A stretch of 38,567 nt of DNA from Lachnospiraceae bacterium (lineage in GTDB: Bacteria; Bacillota; Clostridia; Lachnospirales; Lachnospiraceae). Position numbers and translations under genes: made by a program. Under the pieces are notes generated by a model. It was not told where the DNA came from, did not search any database, and was given only the letters and a program-made list of their open reading frames with translations. Positions 1 to 8,033 of the stretch are shown here, in pieces; the stretch's first letter is position 1; every line of letters begins with the position of its first letter. The DNA lies in contig JAFXEW010000067.1 in NCBI GenBank assembly GCA_017513625.1, forward strand, positions 1 to 38,567, given 5' to 3'.

Positions 1-422
1 ACCTTATGAATTCTTTTCATCGGACTTTTTATAATATAATCTTCTTCCTCCAACCATGAAAAGAAAGTGGAAAGGCTTCTACGAATATTATCAATAGTTA
101 CCTTTCCACAATTATTTATTGCTTGATACTCCACAAGATATTTTCGCAGCATTTCCGTTGTAATCTTTATCACCGGAATATTTATTGTATCCAGCATTTT
201 TTCAACATTACACCTATAATAGCGTATTGTTTTGTCAGAACCCCCTTCTAAATGCTTTGCAGTTAAAAACATATCCAAAAATTCCACATTCGTGGTCTGT
301 GCACAATCTGATGTAGCCTTTTCAGATAAGCGTTTTACCAGAACCTCTTGTAATCTTTGCATCTGCGATGCATTTAACACTTCCGCCATATCATTGACGA
401 TGTCGTAAATTTCTCTACCCAT
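1..422 (-). CDS. Tyrosine recombinase/integrase, N-terminal part (cut by window edge)
   Basis: The minus frame from an ATG at 422-420 stays open to base 1, giving about 140 residues that begin MGREIYDIVNDMAEVL. Residues 45-140 (FLDMFLTAKHLEGGSDKTIR..., ...IDNIRRSLSTFFSWLEEEDY) have the pattern of the SAM-like core-binding domain of phage-type tyrosine recombinases: a helical segment with KTIRYY, then NIRRSLSTFFSWL and a short loop before the catalytic domain. The catalytic R-H-R-H-Y domain would lie outside the window. A strong AAGGAG sits 10 bases before the ATG, inside a small hairpin. Family members carry out site-specific recombination, often on integrative elements. It is the first gene of an accessory-looking segment. 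The domain call is fairly secure; its substrate is unknown. Confidence 0.8.
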   Translation of the reverse strand, partial: MGREIYDIVNDMAEVLNASQMQRLQEVLVKRLSEKATSDCAQTTNVEFLDMFLTAKHLEGGSDKTIRYYRCNVEKMLDTINIPVIKITTEMLRKYLVEYQAINNCGKVTIDNIRRSLSTFFSWLEEEDYIIKSPMKRIHK

Positions 423-430
423 AAGAGCAC

Positions 431-448
431 ACTCCTTTTTGAAGGAGT
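431..448 (-). promoter_or_regulatory. Hairpin enclosing the integrase Shine-Dalgarno
   Basis: On the minus strand ACTCCTT-CAAA-AAGGAGT forms a 7-bp perfect stem with a 4-base loop. The right arm is the Shine-Dalgarno sequence of the recombinase gene. If it folds in the mRNA, ribosome access would be limited. The pairing is seen in the sequence; the regulatory role is inferred. Confidence 0.45.
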
Positions 449-483
449 ATATCGTAGAAAAATCATCACAGCAACAGAACGTA

Positions 484-497
484 TTACTGAAAGTTTC
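484..497 (-). repeat. Short repeat GAAACTTTCAGTAA downstream of the methyltransferase
   Basis: This 14-base sequence on the minus strand recurs exactly at 24666-24679. In both places it lies 26-30 bases beyond the stop codon of an accessory gene: the methyltransferase here, the CPBP remnant there. It belongs to the dispersed set of intergenic sequences found in both accessory regions. Confidence 0.55.
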
Positions 498-526
498 ATG
501 TATTCGATAAAATGGAATTTGGCAAT

Positions 527-1321
527 TTATTTCTTACCAACAATTACAACATGGTTACTGGCTCCCAGCAGAGATTTTTGTCTACATATACTGTAATGAT
601 AATCGCACCAAATTTTGAACTGTTCATCATTCCATCCATCAACCTTCTTGGAGAAATGAGGGGTTGCTCCATCTTGTGCAAAGTGGTCTATTACTTCCAC
701 TCCGTGCTTTTGATACAATGCTTCCATTTCCTCCGCTGTTGCGTAATAGGTATCTGTCCAGAAACATTTCTCGTCATCATGGCGAAGGATACCTGTTTCA
801 GTCAACTGCTGTGCAAGTCTTGCATCGATGAAATAATCATTCTGCATAGCAACATACTGAAAAACATAATACCGCGGTATGTAGGCAGTAATCAACAATC
901 CACCTTTTTTCAATACTCTTAATGACTCTTGGAAACATTTGTTTCTATCACTTTCATCTATCAAATGGTAGAACGGTCCCATGTTCAATACCACATCAAA
1001 ATGTTCATCGTCAAAAACAGTCATATTTGTTGCATCCAAAACCATAGCTTTCATTTTGTAAGGTTTGGTCTTGATGATATCTTTGATAACCTCTATGTGT
1101 CGGGGGGTAATGTCAGTTGCAGTTACGTCATGTCCTTTGTCTGCAAGATAAAAGGCATATATTCCTGTTCCAGCAGCACAATCGAGTATCTTTTTATGAC
1201 CTGTTATCAACTCGTCGAAAGCTCTGACCGTAGTCAAGAACTCAATACGACGAGCATTATTTGTAGCCAATCTGTCTTCTTCCTTGTAATTTTCATAACT
1301 TTCTACAACATAGTTTTTCAT
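527..1321 (-). CDS. Class I SAM-dependent methyltransferase
   Basis: A 264-residue soluble protein. Motif I, ILDCAAGTGIYAFYLA (residues 45-60), is the glycine-rich SAM-binding loop. The acidic end of strand 2 (DVTATDIT) and motif IV (DVVLNMGPFYHL), followed by LRVLKKGGLLI, fit the Methyltransf_11/25 Rossmann fold. The substrate cannot be read from sequence; relatives act on small molecules or cofactors. The ATG has GAGGA about 7 bases upstream. It stands alone in an accessory segment between the integrase and a YjbR/DUF3795 gene, with palindromic DNA on its upstream side and a short dispersed repeat downstream. Codon use is AT-richer than the neighbouring glycolytic genes, which suggests acquisition. 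The superfamily call is secure; the specific function is unknown. Confidence 0.85.
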   Translation of the reverse strand: MKNYVVESYENYKEEDRLATNNARRIEFLTTVRAFDELITGHKKILDCAAGTGIYAFYLADKGHDVTATDITPRHIEVIKDIIKTKPYKMKAMVLDATNMTVFDDEHFDVVLNMGPFYHLIDESDRNKCFQESLRVLKKGGLLITAYIPRYYVFQYVAMQNDYFIDARLAQQLTETGILRHDDEKCFWTDTYYATAEEMEALYQKHGVEVIDHFAQDGATPHFSKKVDGWNDEQFKIWCDYHYSICRQKSLLGASNHVVIVGKK

Positions 1322-1360
1322 AAGTATTCCTCGTCAAAATCAAATTTTATTCTATGTTAC

Positions 1361-1493
1361 GCCATGCACTTCATTCGGAATCCGCCCTGCGGGCTCCTTC
1401 CTCATGTACGGCGTCGCCGTATACAGTCAAGCCGGAAGGCATGCTCTTGTGAGCAAGCTCTCACGCATGCCTTCCGGCTTTCCTGTGCATGGC
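1361..1493. repeat. Cloverleaf-like palindromic element
   Basis: A 133-base intergenic element closed by a perfect 9-bp outer stem (GCCATGCAC at 1361-1369 with GTGCATGGC at 1485-1493). Inside are three further hairpins: GCCC/GGGC (1384-1394), TACGGC-GTC-GCCGTA (1407-1421), and a 16-bp perfect stem (1429-1444 with 1465-1480) whose own loop holds GTGAG/CTCAC. It has no T-run typical of a terminator and no convincing ORF. It lies between the DUF3795 stop and the methyltransferase start. The form suggests a mobile palindromic repeat or a structured RNA. Confidence 0.6.
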
Positions 1494-1501
1494 TCATGCT
1501 C

Positions 1502-1550
1502 AACTTCAAATTCTTGCATGCTTTCAATCTCTCCACAAGACTGAAATTTT
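1502..1550 (-). repeat. Dispersed stop-adjacent repeat, copy 1
   Basis: Starting 5 bases beyond the stop codon of the DUF3795 gene, the minus strand carries AAAATTTCAG, then TTGTGGAGAGATTGAAAGCA, then TTTGAAGTT. The same blocks in the same order recur at 23240-23311. Parts recur at 22078-22113, 24596-24604 and 25690-25698, always in intergenic DNA of accessory genes. Confidence 0.55.
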
Positions 1551-1555
1551 ACAAA

Positions 1556-2191
1556 CTACTTTTTCAGCAAGGATTTTATCAGTCTACACGCTTCAATTCG
1601 TGCTCCACTTGGAGTATCTCCGTGTTCTTTGTCGCAGGAATAATCTATCAGCAACTGACATGGAAAATCTTTGCACATTCCACAAAATATAATGTCTCTA
1701 TTTATGGCACAGCTAGCTATAGGACAAGCTTTCTCTTTGCAGTGAAATGGAAATCCCTTTGAAGATACACACCCATTACAGTTGCAAGGCTCTCTCCATT
1801 CACAGCCTGTACAGTCCAGTCCACAATAAGTTGTAATTAATGTTTCCTGTTGTTTCTTTTTACTCAAACCACGGAAAACCAATTCATAAGATTTATCCAA
1901 CAACTCCTTTAATAACTCATCTGGCACAGTGCCATCCGGTTTAATTGAATTCCAATGCTGTTTGTTTGAGTAGTATCCTGGCACAATATCTTCATATTGT
2001 GTACGCCAAAAATCTCCCTCCAAAGGTTCCAACTTCAAATTTATGTAGTATGGTTTACTTTCCTTGTCCAATAGCACGGCTGCAAACATTTTTCCGCCTA
2101 TAAAATAACGAATCCAGTTCCACTCTATCTTAAAATCTTTTGTTACCGCAGGCTTGTCCATCAAGTAGTCATCAAGCCATGAATATCTCAT
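1556..2191 (-). CDS. YjbR (MmcQ)-like plus cysteine-rich DUF3795 protein
   Basis: A two-domain protein of 211 residues. The start is taken at the ATG opening MRYSWLDDYL because GGAGG lies 8 bases before it; a longer in-frame reading lacks an RBS. Residues 1-115 resemble the MmcQ/YjbR (DUF419, CyaY-like fold) domain: WLDDYLMDKPAV, WIRYFIGGKMFAAV, HWNSI. Residues 117-205 are a cysteine-rich DUF3795-type domain (YCGLDCTGCEW, CNCNGC, CGMCKDFPC) that probably binds metal. The function of the fusion is not known. It sits alone in the left accessory segment, and a dispersed repeat starts 5 bases after its stop. Domain identities come from pattern recognition and are fairly sure. Confidence 0.75.
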   Translation of the reverse strand: MRYSWLDDYLMDKPAVTKDFKIEWNWIRYFIGGKMFAAVLLDKESKPYYINLKLEPLEGDFWRTQYEDIVPGYYSNKQHWNSIKPDGTVPDELLKELLDKSYELVFRGLSKKKQQETLITTYCGLDCTGCEWREPCNCNGCVSSKGFPFHCKEKACPIASCAINRDIIFCGMCKDFPCQLLIDYSCDKEHGDTPSGARIEACRLIKSLLKK

Positions 2192-2321
2192 TGTATATAC
2201 CTCCTCCAACTTCAAAGCTTCCTCTGCTTCACATTTTACCACAGACAAATCTTATGGTAAATAATCAGTGGCTTCAATCATTTTTACGATTTATCTTCCC
2301 CATCATCATCTTGTACAGCAA

Positions 2322-2346
2322 AGGGACTCCTTTATCGGGAGTCCCT
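2322..2346 (-). terminator. Probable terminator after the TPM gene
   Basis: AGGGACTCC and GGAGTCCCT form a 9-bp perfect stem with a 7-base loop, 45 bases beyond the stop of the TPM gene. The T-run on the minus strand is short (TTTG), so it is a weak intrinsic terminator at best. Confidence 0.5.
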
Positions 2347-2390
2347 ACTCTACAAACATATTCACTCATAAGAACTTACAATTCGTTCCT

Positions 2391-3257
2391 TTATCTCCTT
2401 CTGGAGCCGCCGCCATGTCTTACGCCGCTGCTGCTTCTTCTGGCTCCGCCACCGCCACCGGAACGGCTGCGGGTAGAGGATGAACTTCCACTACTTGTTT
2501 CAATTCTTCTGGATACCGTATTCTCACGTAGGAATGTATCTGTGTTCACATTCATTTGCACACTACTGTCCGCCAGATAAGTGCCGGGCTGTGTGGTTTT
2601 CTTGGCTTTGGGCTGTCTTACCTTGGCAAACCCAAATATCAAGGTCACTATGGGCGGGCATATAAGTGCCATAAATAAAAGTCCCGGTGCCAGGTTATTC
2701 AGCACTGACATCTCAGACGCTGTCATGAGATTAGTGGATGTGGAAACAAATGCCCTGTACGCACGATAAGGGTCTGTTTCGATATAATTATACACTGCAT
2801 CCAATACCTTCTCGTTTTCATAGTATCCGAATTCCTCAAACACTCTGCCGCAGGTACTGGTCACCGTACCCATCTGGCCCTCGAAATAATTATCCAAAAG
2901 CAGGATGCCATCGCCATACACCTTATCAAATCCATAAGAATTGTGATCATAAAAATCATCCGCTCTGGCTTCCATCACACTTTCCCAATCACCCTGTGAC
3001 TCCACATCCTCATTGATAGTTACAACTATGATGTCTATACGGGCCTTCTGCTCGCACTCTGCTATATAACTGCGCAGCTTCTCCTCTTCCTCATCACTAA
3101 GGACCTCCGCATAATCATACACACGCTCTGCCGGAGCATTGTGATTGGAGCGCTCTGCCGAGTCCCTGCCCAGTAATGTGACAATGAAAATCACAAGTGC
3201 CGCTCCCAAGGCTATAAATAATCCCATAAAATATTTAAAATATTGTTTTACTGCCAT
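2391..3257 (-). CDS. TPM-domain membrane protein with Gly/Ser/Arg tail
   Basis: 288 residues. An N-terminal hydrophobic segment (residues 8-28) is followed by a TPM (TLP18.3/Psb32/MOLO-1) domain at about 45-170, seen in RVYDYAEVLSDEEEEKLRSY, IDIIVVTINED and the GILLLD stretch. A second membrane segment follows at about 183-208. The last 40 residues are low complexity, made of Ser, Gly and Arg (GGGGGARRSSS). TPM domains are linked to membrane protein maintenance or phosphatase-like activity, but no activity is assured here. It begins 23 bases after the zinc-ribbon gene ends, so the two are probably one operon with a promoter at 4321-4349. A terminator-like hairpin follows. The family is fairly sure, the role unknown. 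Confidence 0.75.
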   Translation of the reverse strand: MAVKQYFKYFMGLFIALGAALVIFIVTLLGRDSAERSNHNAPAERVYDYAEVLSDEEEEKLRSYIAECEQKARIDIIVVTINEDVESQGDWESVMEARADDFYDHNSYGFDKVYGDGILLLDNYFEGQMGTVTSTCGRVFEEFGYYENEKVLDAVYNYIETDPYRAYRAFVSTSTNLMTASEMSVLNNLAPGLLFMALICPPIVTLIFGFAKVRQPKAKKTTQPGTYLADSSVQMNVNTDTFLRENTVSRRIETSSGSSSSTRSRSGGGGGARRSSSGVRHGGGSRRR

Positions 3258-3280
3258 AATCAGTTCCTCCTGTTTCTTTC

Positions 3281-4276
3281 TTACATAAACCTAAAGGTAA
3301 ATGAAAGAAGTACCAAAATAAGTGCTAATGCTCCCCACAAAGTTCCGCCGTATGCCAGAACTTTGGGTAAAGAAACAGGTACTTTACCAACGATTTTACC
3401 GGTCTGACCGTTCACATAGAAGGGATATTTTTTGCCGGCATATTCATAATGATATACCCATACCGGCAGTAACGCATAATGGGTCTGTTCGTTGTTATAT
3501 TGGGTAGTCTTAGATAAAGGACTGACACTGCTGTAACCGGTGTATGTTCCTTTTAAGTAAGCATCTATGGATTCCTGCATTTTGACCTTTACACGATCCA
3601 CATACTTGATTGCAGGCAGATTAAACTTCTCTGACATGAATCCTGACAAAAACTGCGGCTCAAACTTCTGCAGCTGGGTATAGTCATAGGGCTCCATCAG
3701 ATCCATTACCTCGTCAGGCATAGGGGTGCTGGCATCCGCAGGCACCTTTCTGAAGCCCGCACTCATATTACGACGTATTTCATAATAGGAAGTCTCGGTA
3801 TACTGATAATTACCCGAAGTCCATCTGCGCACCTTACGTCCTTCTGCGGTAAAATCCGTAACGGAATCATAATCAAAAAGCCAGAAAGGCACATAATCGC
3901 CCTCTATAGTTTCTAGGCGGGCTTCTGACAGGAAATCCGTAGGTGCAAAAGTCTTTTTCTTAAACTGCTCCTTCAGCATCTCCTTACACTTGTCCTTACC
4001 AATCTGGAAAGGAAGCACATATGCAGGCAGATACTCCCCCTCCACTCTCTCATTAAAAATCAGATAAGTATCACAATAGGGACATCTGGAAGATGCCGTA
4101 TGTACATCGGTGGAAATCTCACCCCTACAGTTGGGACAGATGGTATAATTCCCTTCAAATTCCGGAAAATCAAACCTGTCCTGGGTCTCTGCCCCATCAC
4201 AGTAAGGACAGTGCATTTGTTTCTTTTCAGGGCTGTAAACGGTATTACCTCCACAGTTTTTACATTTAAATATCAT
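3281..4276 (-). CDS. Double zinc-ribbon membrane protein
   Basis: 331 residues. Two zinc-ribbon units fill the N-terminus: C5-x2-C8 with C23-x2-C26 (CKNC, CPYC), and C47-x2-C50 with C65-x2-C68 (CPNC, CPYC). A long middle region follows (YLPAYVLPFQIGKDKC, EGDYVPFWLFDYD, YALLPVWVYHYEYAGKKYPFYVNG). That alternation of PxW and FYVNGQTG motifs is typical of Firmicutes zinc-ribbon proteins with repeated beta-rich segments. A single transmembrane helix ends the protein (about 309-330), so it is probably tail-anchored. It is the first gene of an operon with the TPM protein. No enzymatic motif is visible. Membrane protein handling is a guess from the partner gene only. Confidence 0.7.
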   Translation of the reverse strand: MIFKCKNCGGNTVYSPEKKQMHCPYCDGAETQDRFDFPEFEGNYTICPNCRGEISTDVHTASSRCPYCDTYLIFNERVEGEYLPAYVLPFQIGKDKCKEMLKEQFKKKTFAPTDFLSEARLETIEGDYVPFWLFDYDSVTDFTAEGRKVRRWTSGNYQYTETSYYEIRRNMSAGFRKVPADASTPMPDEVMDLMEPYDYTQLQKFEPQFLSGFMSEKFNLPAIKYVDRVKVKMQESIDAYLKGTYTGYSSVSPLSKTTQYNNEQTHYALLPVWVYHYEYAGKKYPFYVNGQTGKIVGKVPVSLPKVLAYGGTLWGALALILVLLSFTFRFM

Positions 4277-4320
4277 CTCTTCCCCATTCCTTTCTATCTA
4301 AATGTCTGTATCATTTTTCT

Positions 4321-4349
4321 ATTATACCAAAAGTCCCCTAAAAAACCAA
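4321..4349 (-). promoter_or_regulatory. SigA-type promoter of the zinc-ribbon/TPM operon
   Basis: On the minus strand TTGGTT (4349-4344), a 17-base spacer and a perfect TATAAT (4326-4321) lie 45 bases before the zinc-ribbon start codon. The -10 box is ideal and the -35 box weak. The rest of 4277-4493 holds no convincing gene. Confidence 0.6.
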
Positions 4350-4493
4350 TATTTTTCAATATGCGACAGAATCTTTCAAATCCCTGTTTACTCAGATTCG
4401 CTAAATATACACGCATAACGGGGACTCTTTTATCAATCTGTTGTTTTCTTTTTATATTCTCACACTCCCTGCTCTCCGAAAATCTTCCTCTCA

Positions 4494-4529
4494 CGAAAAA
4501 AACAGGCAGCGTCAAAAACACTGCCTGTT
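4494..4529 (-). terminator. Terminator of the glycolytic genes
   Basis: AACAGGCAG (4501-4509) pairs with CTGCCTGTT (4521-4529). On the minus strand it is followed at once by seven T residues (4500-4494). This is a classic intrinsic terminator 26 bases after the tpiA stop. Confidence 0.85.
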
Positions 4530-4555
4530 ATCTATATTTCATAGAGAAATATTAT

Positions 4556-5305
4556 TTACTTATAATTTACGATCTTGCCGAAGTCGGGCTTTAAGGAAGC
4601 GCCGCCTACCAGACCACCGTCGATATCGGGCTGTGCGAACAGCTCAGGTGCGCTGGATGCAGATACGGAACCGCCGTACTGGATACGGATTGCTGCTGCA
4701 GTAGCATCATCATAGATCTCTGCGATACAATCACGGATTGCCTTACATACTTCCTGTGCCTGCTCAGTGGTAGCTACCTTACCGGTTCCGATAGCCCAGA
4801 TAGGCTCGTAAGCGATAACAGCTTCAGCTGCCTGTGCTGCAGTTACATTCAGGAAAGCAATCTTAATCTGCTGACGGATGAAATCGATGGTAACGCCCTG
4901 CTCTCTCTGAGTCAGAGTCTCACCACAACAGATAATGGGAGTAATACCATGCTCGAATGCCTTCAGAACCTTCTTATTTACGGTTTCGTCGGTTTCTGCA
5001 AAATACTCTCTTCTCTCGGAATGTCCGATAATCACATACTTAACACCTGCATCGGTCAACATTGCAGGAGAGATTTCGCCGGTGTAAGCACCGCTCTCTT
5101 CAAAGTACATATTCTCAGCACCGATATTGATATTGGAACCCTTAGCAGCTTCCATAGCAGGAATGATATCGATAGCGGGTACACAGAATACCACATCTAC
5201 TTCATCATTTACTACCAGGGGCTTTAAAGTATTAACTAATTCAACTGCCTGGCTGGGAGTCATATTCATCTTCCAGTTGCCGGCAATAATTTTCTTTCTT
5301 GCCAT
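4556..5305 (-). CDS. tpiA: Triosephosphate isomerase
   Basis: Interconverts dihydroxyacetone phosphate and glyceraldehyde 3-phosphate in glycolysis, in the cytosol. At 249 residues it has the family length and a complete TIM barrel. Catalytic residues are visible: K12 in GNWKMN, H95 in [10 protein letters not shown] and E167 in [12 protein letters not shown]. The phosphate-gripper loop IQYGGSV and GGLVGGASL are at the C-terminus. It starts 12 bases after pgk stops, so the two are co-transcribed, and a strong terminator follows. Identification is certain. Confidence 0.98.
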   Translation of the reverse strand: MARKKIIAGNWKMNMTPSQAVELVNTLKPLVVNDEVDVVFCVPAIDIIPAMEAAKGSNINIGAENMYFEESGAYTGEISPAMLTDAGVKYVIIGHSERREYFAETDETVNKKVLKAFEHGITPIICCGETLTQREQGVTIDFIRQQIKIAFLNVTAAQAAEAVIAYEPIWAIGTGKVATTEQAQEVCKAIRDCIAEIYDDATAAAIRIQYGGSVSASSAPELFAQPDIDGGLVGGASLKPDFGKIVNYK

Positions 5306-5317
5306 TGTCGTTCTCCT

Positions 5318-6541
5318 TTACTTGTCGTCAGCTGCATCTACACCGGGAAGTACCTTACCCTCTAAGAATTCCAGGGAAGCACCGCCACCTGTGGAGATAT
5401 GGCTCATCTTATCAGCAAAACCTAACTGGTTAACTGCAGCTGCAGAATCACCGCCACCGATAATGGTTGTTGCTTCGGTTTCGGATAATGCCTTTGCTAC
5501 TGCAATAGTACCTGCAGCCAGGGTAGGATTCTCAAATACACCCATAGGTCCGTTCCATACTACGGTCTTAGCAGACTTTACAGCCTCTGCATACATCTCT
5601 GCAGTCTTAGGTCCGATATCACAACCCTCTCTGTCTGCGGGCATGTCTTCTACGCCATATACTTCAACCTCAACGGGAGCATCAATGGGATTAGGGAACT
5701 CAGCGATGGTCGCGGAGTCAACGGGAAGCAATAACTTCTTGCCCAGCTTCTCAGCCTTATCCATCATTTCCTTACAATAATCGATCTTCTCATTGTCTAC
5801 CAGGGACTTACCGATTTCATAGCCCTGAGCCTTTAAGAAGGTGTATGCCATACCACCACCGATGATGAGGGTATCACACTTCTCCAGTAAGTTGGAGATT
5901 ACGTTTAACTTATCAGCAACCTTTGCACCACCCAGAATAGCTACAAAAGGTCTAACGGGATCTTCTACTGCATTGCCAAGGAAATCGATTTCCTTCTGCA
6001 TTAAGTATCCAACTACATTAGAACCACCCTTCTCGGTGATAAACTTGGTAACACCTGCTACGGAAGCATGTGCTCTATGGGAAGAACCAAATGCATCACA
6101 TACATAATCATCAGCCAAATCAGCTAATTCCTTGCTGAACTCTTCGCCGTTCTTGGTCTCTTCCTTGCCACGGAAACGGGTATTCTGTAATAATACCACA
6201 TCACCTTCGTTCATAGCTGCAACAGCTGCGGTAGCTGCTTCGCCGGTTACATTGTAATCAGCAACGAAAACAACTTCCTTACCCAGCTTCTCGGACAGTC
6301 TCTTTGCTACGGGAGCAAGGGATTCCTTCTCGTTGGGGCCTTCTTTTACCTTACCTAAATGGGAGCAAAGAATTACCTTGCCGCCATCAGCAATCAGTTT
6401 GTTGATAGTAGGCAGTGCTGCATTGATACGTGTTTCGTCGGTGATAACGCCTTCCTTTAAAGGAACGTTAAAGTCACATCTTACTAATACTCTTCTGCCT
6501 TTTGCATTAATGTCATCTACAGATTTCTTATTTAAACCCAT
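5318..6541 (-). CDS. pgk: Phosphoglycerate kinase
   Basis: Transfers phosphate from 1,3-bisphosphoglycerate to ADP, an ATP-forming step of glycolysis. The start is placed at the ATG opening [10 protein letters not shown] because GGAGG lies 8 bases before it; the ATG six bases upstream would be only 2 bases from it. At 407 residues it is slightly longer than typical, with a short extra acidic C-terminus (VDAADDK). Signatures include VRCDFNVPL near residue 25, HLGKVKEG, the SSHRAHAS substrate loop, [11 protein letters not shown] and [11 protein letters not shown] of the nucleotide domain. It lies between gap and tpiA. Identification is certain. Confidence 0.98.
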   Translation of the reverse strand: MGLNKKSVDDINAKGRRVLVRCDFNVPLKEGVITDETRINAALPTINKLIADGGKVILCSHLGKVKEGPNEKESLAPVAKRLSEKLGKEVVFVADYNVTGEAATAAVAAMNEGDVVLLQNTRFRGKEETKNGEEFSKELADLADDYVCDAFGSSHRAHASVAGVTKFITEKGGSNVVGYLMQKEIDFLGNAVEDPVRPFVAILGGAKVADKLNVISNLLEKCDTLIIGGGMAYTFLKAQGYEIGKSLVDNEKIDYCKEMMDKAEKLGKKLLLPVDSATIAEFPNPIDAPVEVEVYGVEDMPADREGCDIGPKTAEMYAEAVKSAKTVVWNGPMGVFENPTLAAGTIAVAKALSETEATTIIGGGDSAAAVNQLGFADKMSHISTGGGASLEFLEGKVLPGVDAADDK

Positions 6542-6569
6542 GTCCATGACCTCCACTTTCTTTGTTTTA

Positions 6570-6605
6570 TATAAAAATTTAGGGTCCGGTCCAAAGACCG
6601 GACCC
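6570..6605 (-). terminator. Terminator-like hairpin between gap and pgk
   Basis: A perfect 10-bp stem, GGGTCCGGTC/GACCGGACCC (6582-6605, loop of 4), is followed on the minus strand by TAAATTTTTATAT. It lies 40 bases before the pgk start. It would allow gap to be expressed above pgk-tpiA by partial termination, or could act as a processing or stability site. Confidence 0.65.
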
Positions 6606-6645
6606 GTATAGGTCTAAGAAAATATAACCTTAATTATGCCGACTC

Positions 6646-6745
6646 GAAAATCCTTCTGCTTCGCAGAAATGCAACTTCGTTGCTTGTGATTTTCTTGTGG
6701 TCGTTCGGGTGAAAACAAATGCCTGCTACGCAGTCGCTTGTTTTC
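6646..6745. other. Two adjacent multi-hairpin structures in the gap 3' region
   Basis: Structure 1: outer stem GAAAATC/GATTTTC (6646-6652 with 6688-6694) enclosing hairpins TTCTGC-TTC-GCAGAA (6654-6668) and GCAAC-TTC-GTTGC (6671-6683), a three-way junction. Structure 2: outer stem GAAAACAA/TTGTTTTC (6711-6718 with 6738-6745) enclosing CTGC-TAC-GCAG. They start 8 bases after the gap stop and fill most of the gap-pgk interval. Possible roles are mRNA stabilisation, or they are a palindromic repeat like those in the accessory regions. Confidence 0.5.
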
Positions 6746-6753
6746 CTTCCTCA

Positions 6754-7767
6754 CTATGCCAACTCAGCAAAGTACTTGATAGTCTTAACCATCTGAGAGG
6801 TGTAGCTGTTCTCATTGTCATACCAAGAAACAACCTGTACCTGAGTATTGCCATCTTCCATAGCGATAGCCATGGTCTGAGTAGCATCGAATAAAGAACC
6901 GTAGGTCATACCGATAACGTCGGAAGATACGATTTCGTCGGTGTTGTAACCGTAAGAATCGGTTGCAGCAGCCTTCATAGCCTCGTTAATCTGCTCCTTG
7001 GTAACCTGACCCTTAACAACTGCTACCAGGATAGTGGTAGAACCGGTGGGGGTAGGTACACGCTGTGCGGAACCGATAAGTTTGCCATTCAGTTCAGGGA
7101 TAACCAGACCGATTGCCTTTGCAGCACCGGTAGAGTTGGGAACGATATTCTGAGCACCTGCACGAGCACGTCTCTTATCACCCTTTCTCTGAGGACCATC
7201 CAGGATCATCTGATCACCGGTGTAAGCATGAACAGTGGTCATGATACCGGACTGGATAGGTGCTAAATCATTCAGAGCCTTAGCCATGGGAGCTAAGCAG
7301 TTGGTGGTACAGGAAGCTGCGGAAATGATGGTATCCTCAGCCTTTAAGGTGTTGTGGTTTACATTGTAAACGATGGTAGGAAGATCATTACCTGCAGGAG
7401 CAGAGATAACTACCTTCTTAGCACCAGCCTGGATGTGAGCTTCTGCCTTAGCCTTAGAGGTATAGAAACCGGTACACTCCAGAACAACGTCTACATCTAA
7501 TTCACCCCAGGGAAGTTCAGCTGCGTTAGCCTTTGCGTAGATGGTAATCTTCTTACCGTTAACGGTAATGGAATCCTCACCTGCTACTACGGTGCTAGCA
7601 TACTTGTAGGTACCCTGAGCGGTATCATACTTTAATAAATGAGCAAGCATATCAGGACTTGTTAAGTCATTGATTGCTACTACTTCATATCCTTCTGCAT
7701 CGAACATCTGTCTGAATGCAAGACGACCAATACGGCCAAAACCATTGATTGCTACTTTTACTGCCAT
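6754..7767 (-). CDS. gap: Glyceraldehyde-3-phosphate dehydrogenase
   Basis: NAD-dependent oxidation and phosphorylation of glyceraldehyde 3-phosphate in glycolysis. The 337-residue protein has the Rossmann motif [11 protein letters not shown] at the N-terminus, an aspartate in AINDL that fits NAD rather than NADP preference, the catalytic C153 in [10 protein letters not shown] and H180 in [10 protein letters not shown]. The C-terminal [12 protein letters not shown] is standard. A clear RBS (AGGAGG) precedes the ATG. It ends in TAG immediately followed by TGA, useful evidence that TAG is a normal stop in this genome. The first of the three glycolytic genes, it has its own promoter at 7816-7844. 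Confidence 0.98.
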   Translation of the reverse strand: MAVKVAINGFGRIGRLAFRQMFDAEGYEVVAINDLTSPDMLAHLLKYDTAQGTYKYASTVVAGEDSITVNGKKITIYAKANAAELPWGELDVDVVLECTGFYTSKAKAEAHIQAGAKKVVISAPAGNDLPTIVYNVNHNTLKAEDTIISAASCTTNCLAPMAKALNDLAPIQSGIMTTVHAYTGDQMILDGPQRKGDKRRARAGAQNIVPNSTGAAKAIGLVIPELNGKLIGSAQRVPTPTGSTTILVAVVKGQVTKEQINEAMKAAATDSYGYNTDEIVSSDVIGMTYGSLFDATQTMAIAMEDGNTQVQVVSWYDNENSYTSQMVKTIKYFAELA

Positions 7768-7815
7768 TTTAGTTTCCTCCTAAAATATTAATTATATTAT
7801 TTTGAACTATCCCGT

Positions 7816-7844
7816 ACCCTATAGCTTGCACGGCTGATTGTCAA
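7816..7844 (-). promoter_or_regulatory. Promoter upstream of gap
   Basis: A perfect TTGACA (7844-7839 on the minus strand), a 17-base spacer and TAGGGT (7821-7816) lie about 50 bases before the gap ATG. The -10 match is only 3 of 6. The remaining divergent interval to the PHP gene (7845-8033) shows A/T-rich DNA and no gene; no clear promoter for the PHP gene was resolved. Confidence 0.5.
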
Positions 7845-8033
7845 AATTTTGTCAGCAATGATATTTTACCTAATTCCTGTCCATAATTCAAGATGTAAAT
7901 CAAAAATAATTGGTAATTCTTTGTAAATTTTCCATAGCGGACACATTTACTATGGAAATAACTTAGTTTTTTGGTATACTTATACTATTATCTACCCCCT
8001 AATGCCTATGAAGGCATCAGAAAGGAGCAACTT

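Noticed and set aside
929-1762. Plus-strand open frame across the methyltransferase start and the cloverleaf element
   Set aside because: Runs through palindromic DNA and antisense to two real genes; no family resemblance.
4294-4521. Minus-strand 75-codon frame between tpiA and the zinc-ribbon gene
   Set aside because: Begins inside the tpiA terminator stem and ends in the next promoter; no RBS.
5127-5780. Long plus-strand open frame over tpiA and pgk
   Set aside because: Antisense to two certain genes; it follows their codon pattern and has no RBS or recognisable domain.
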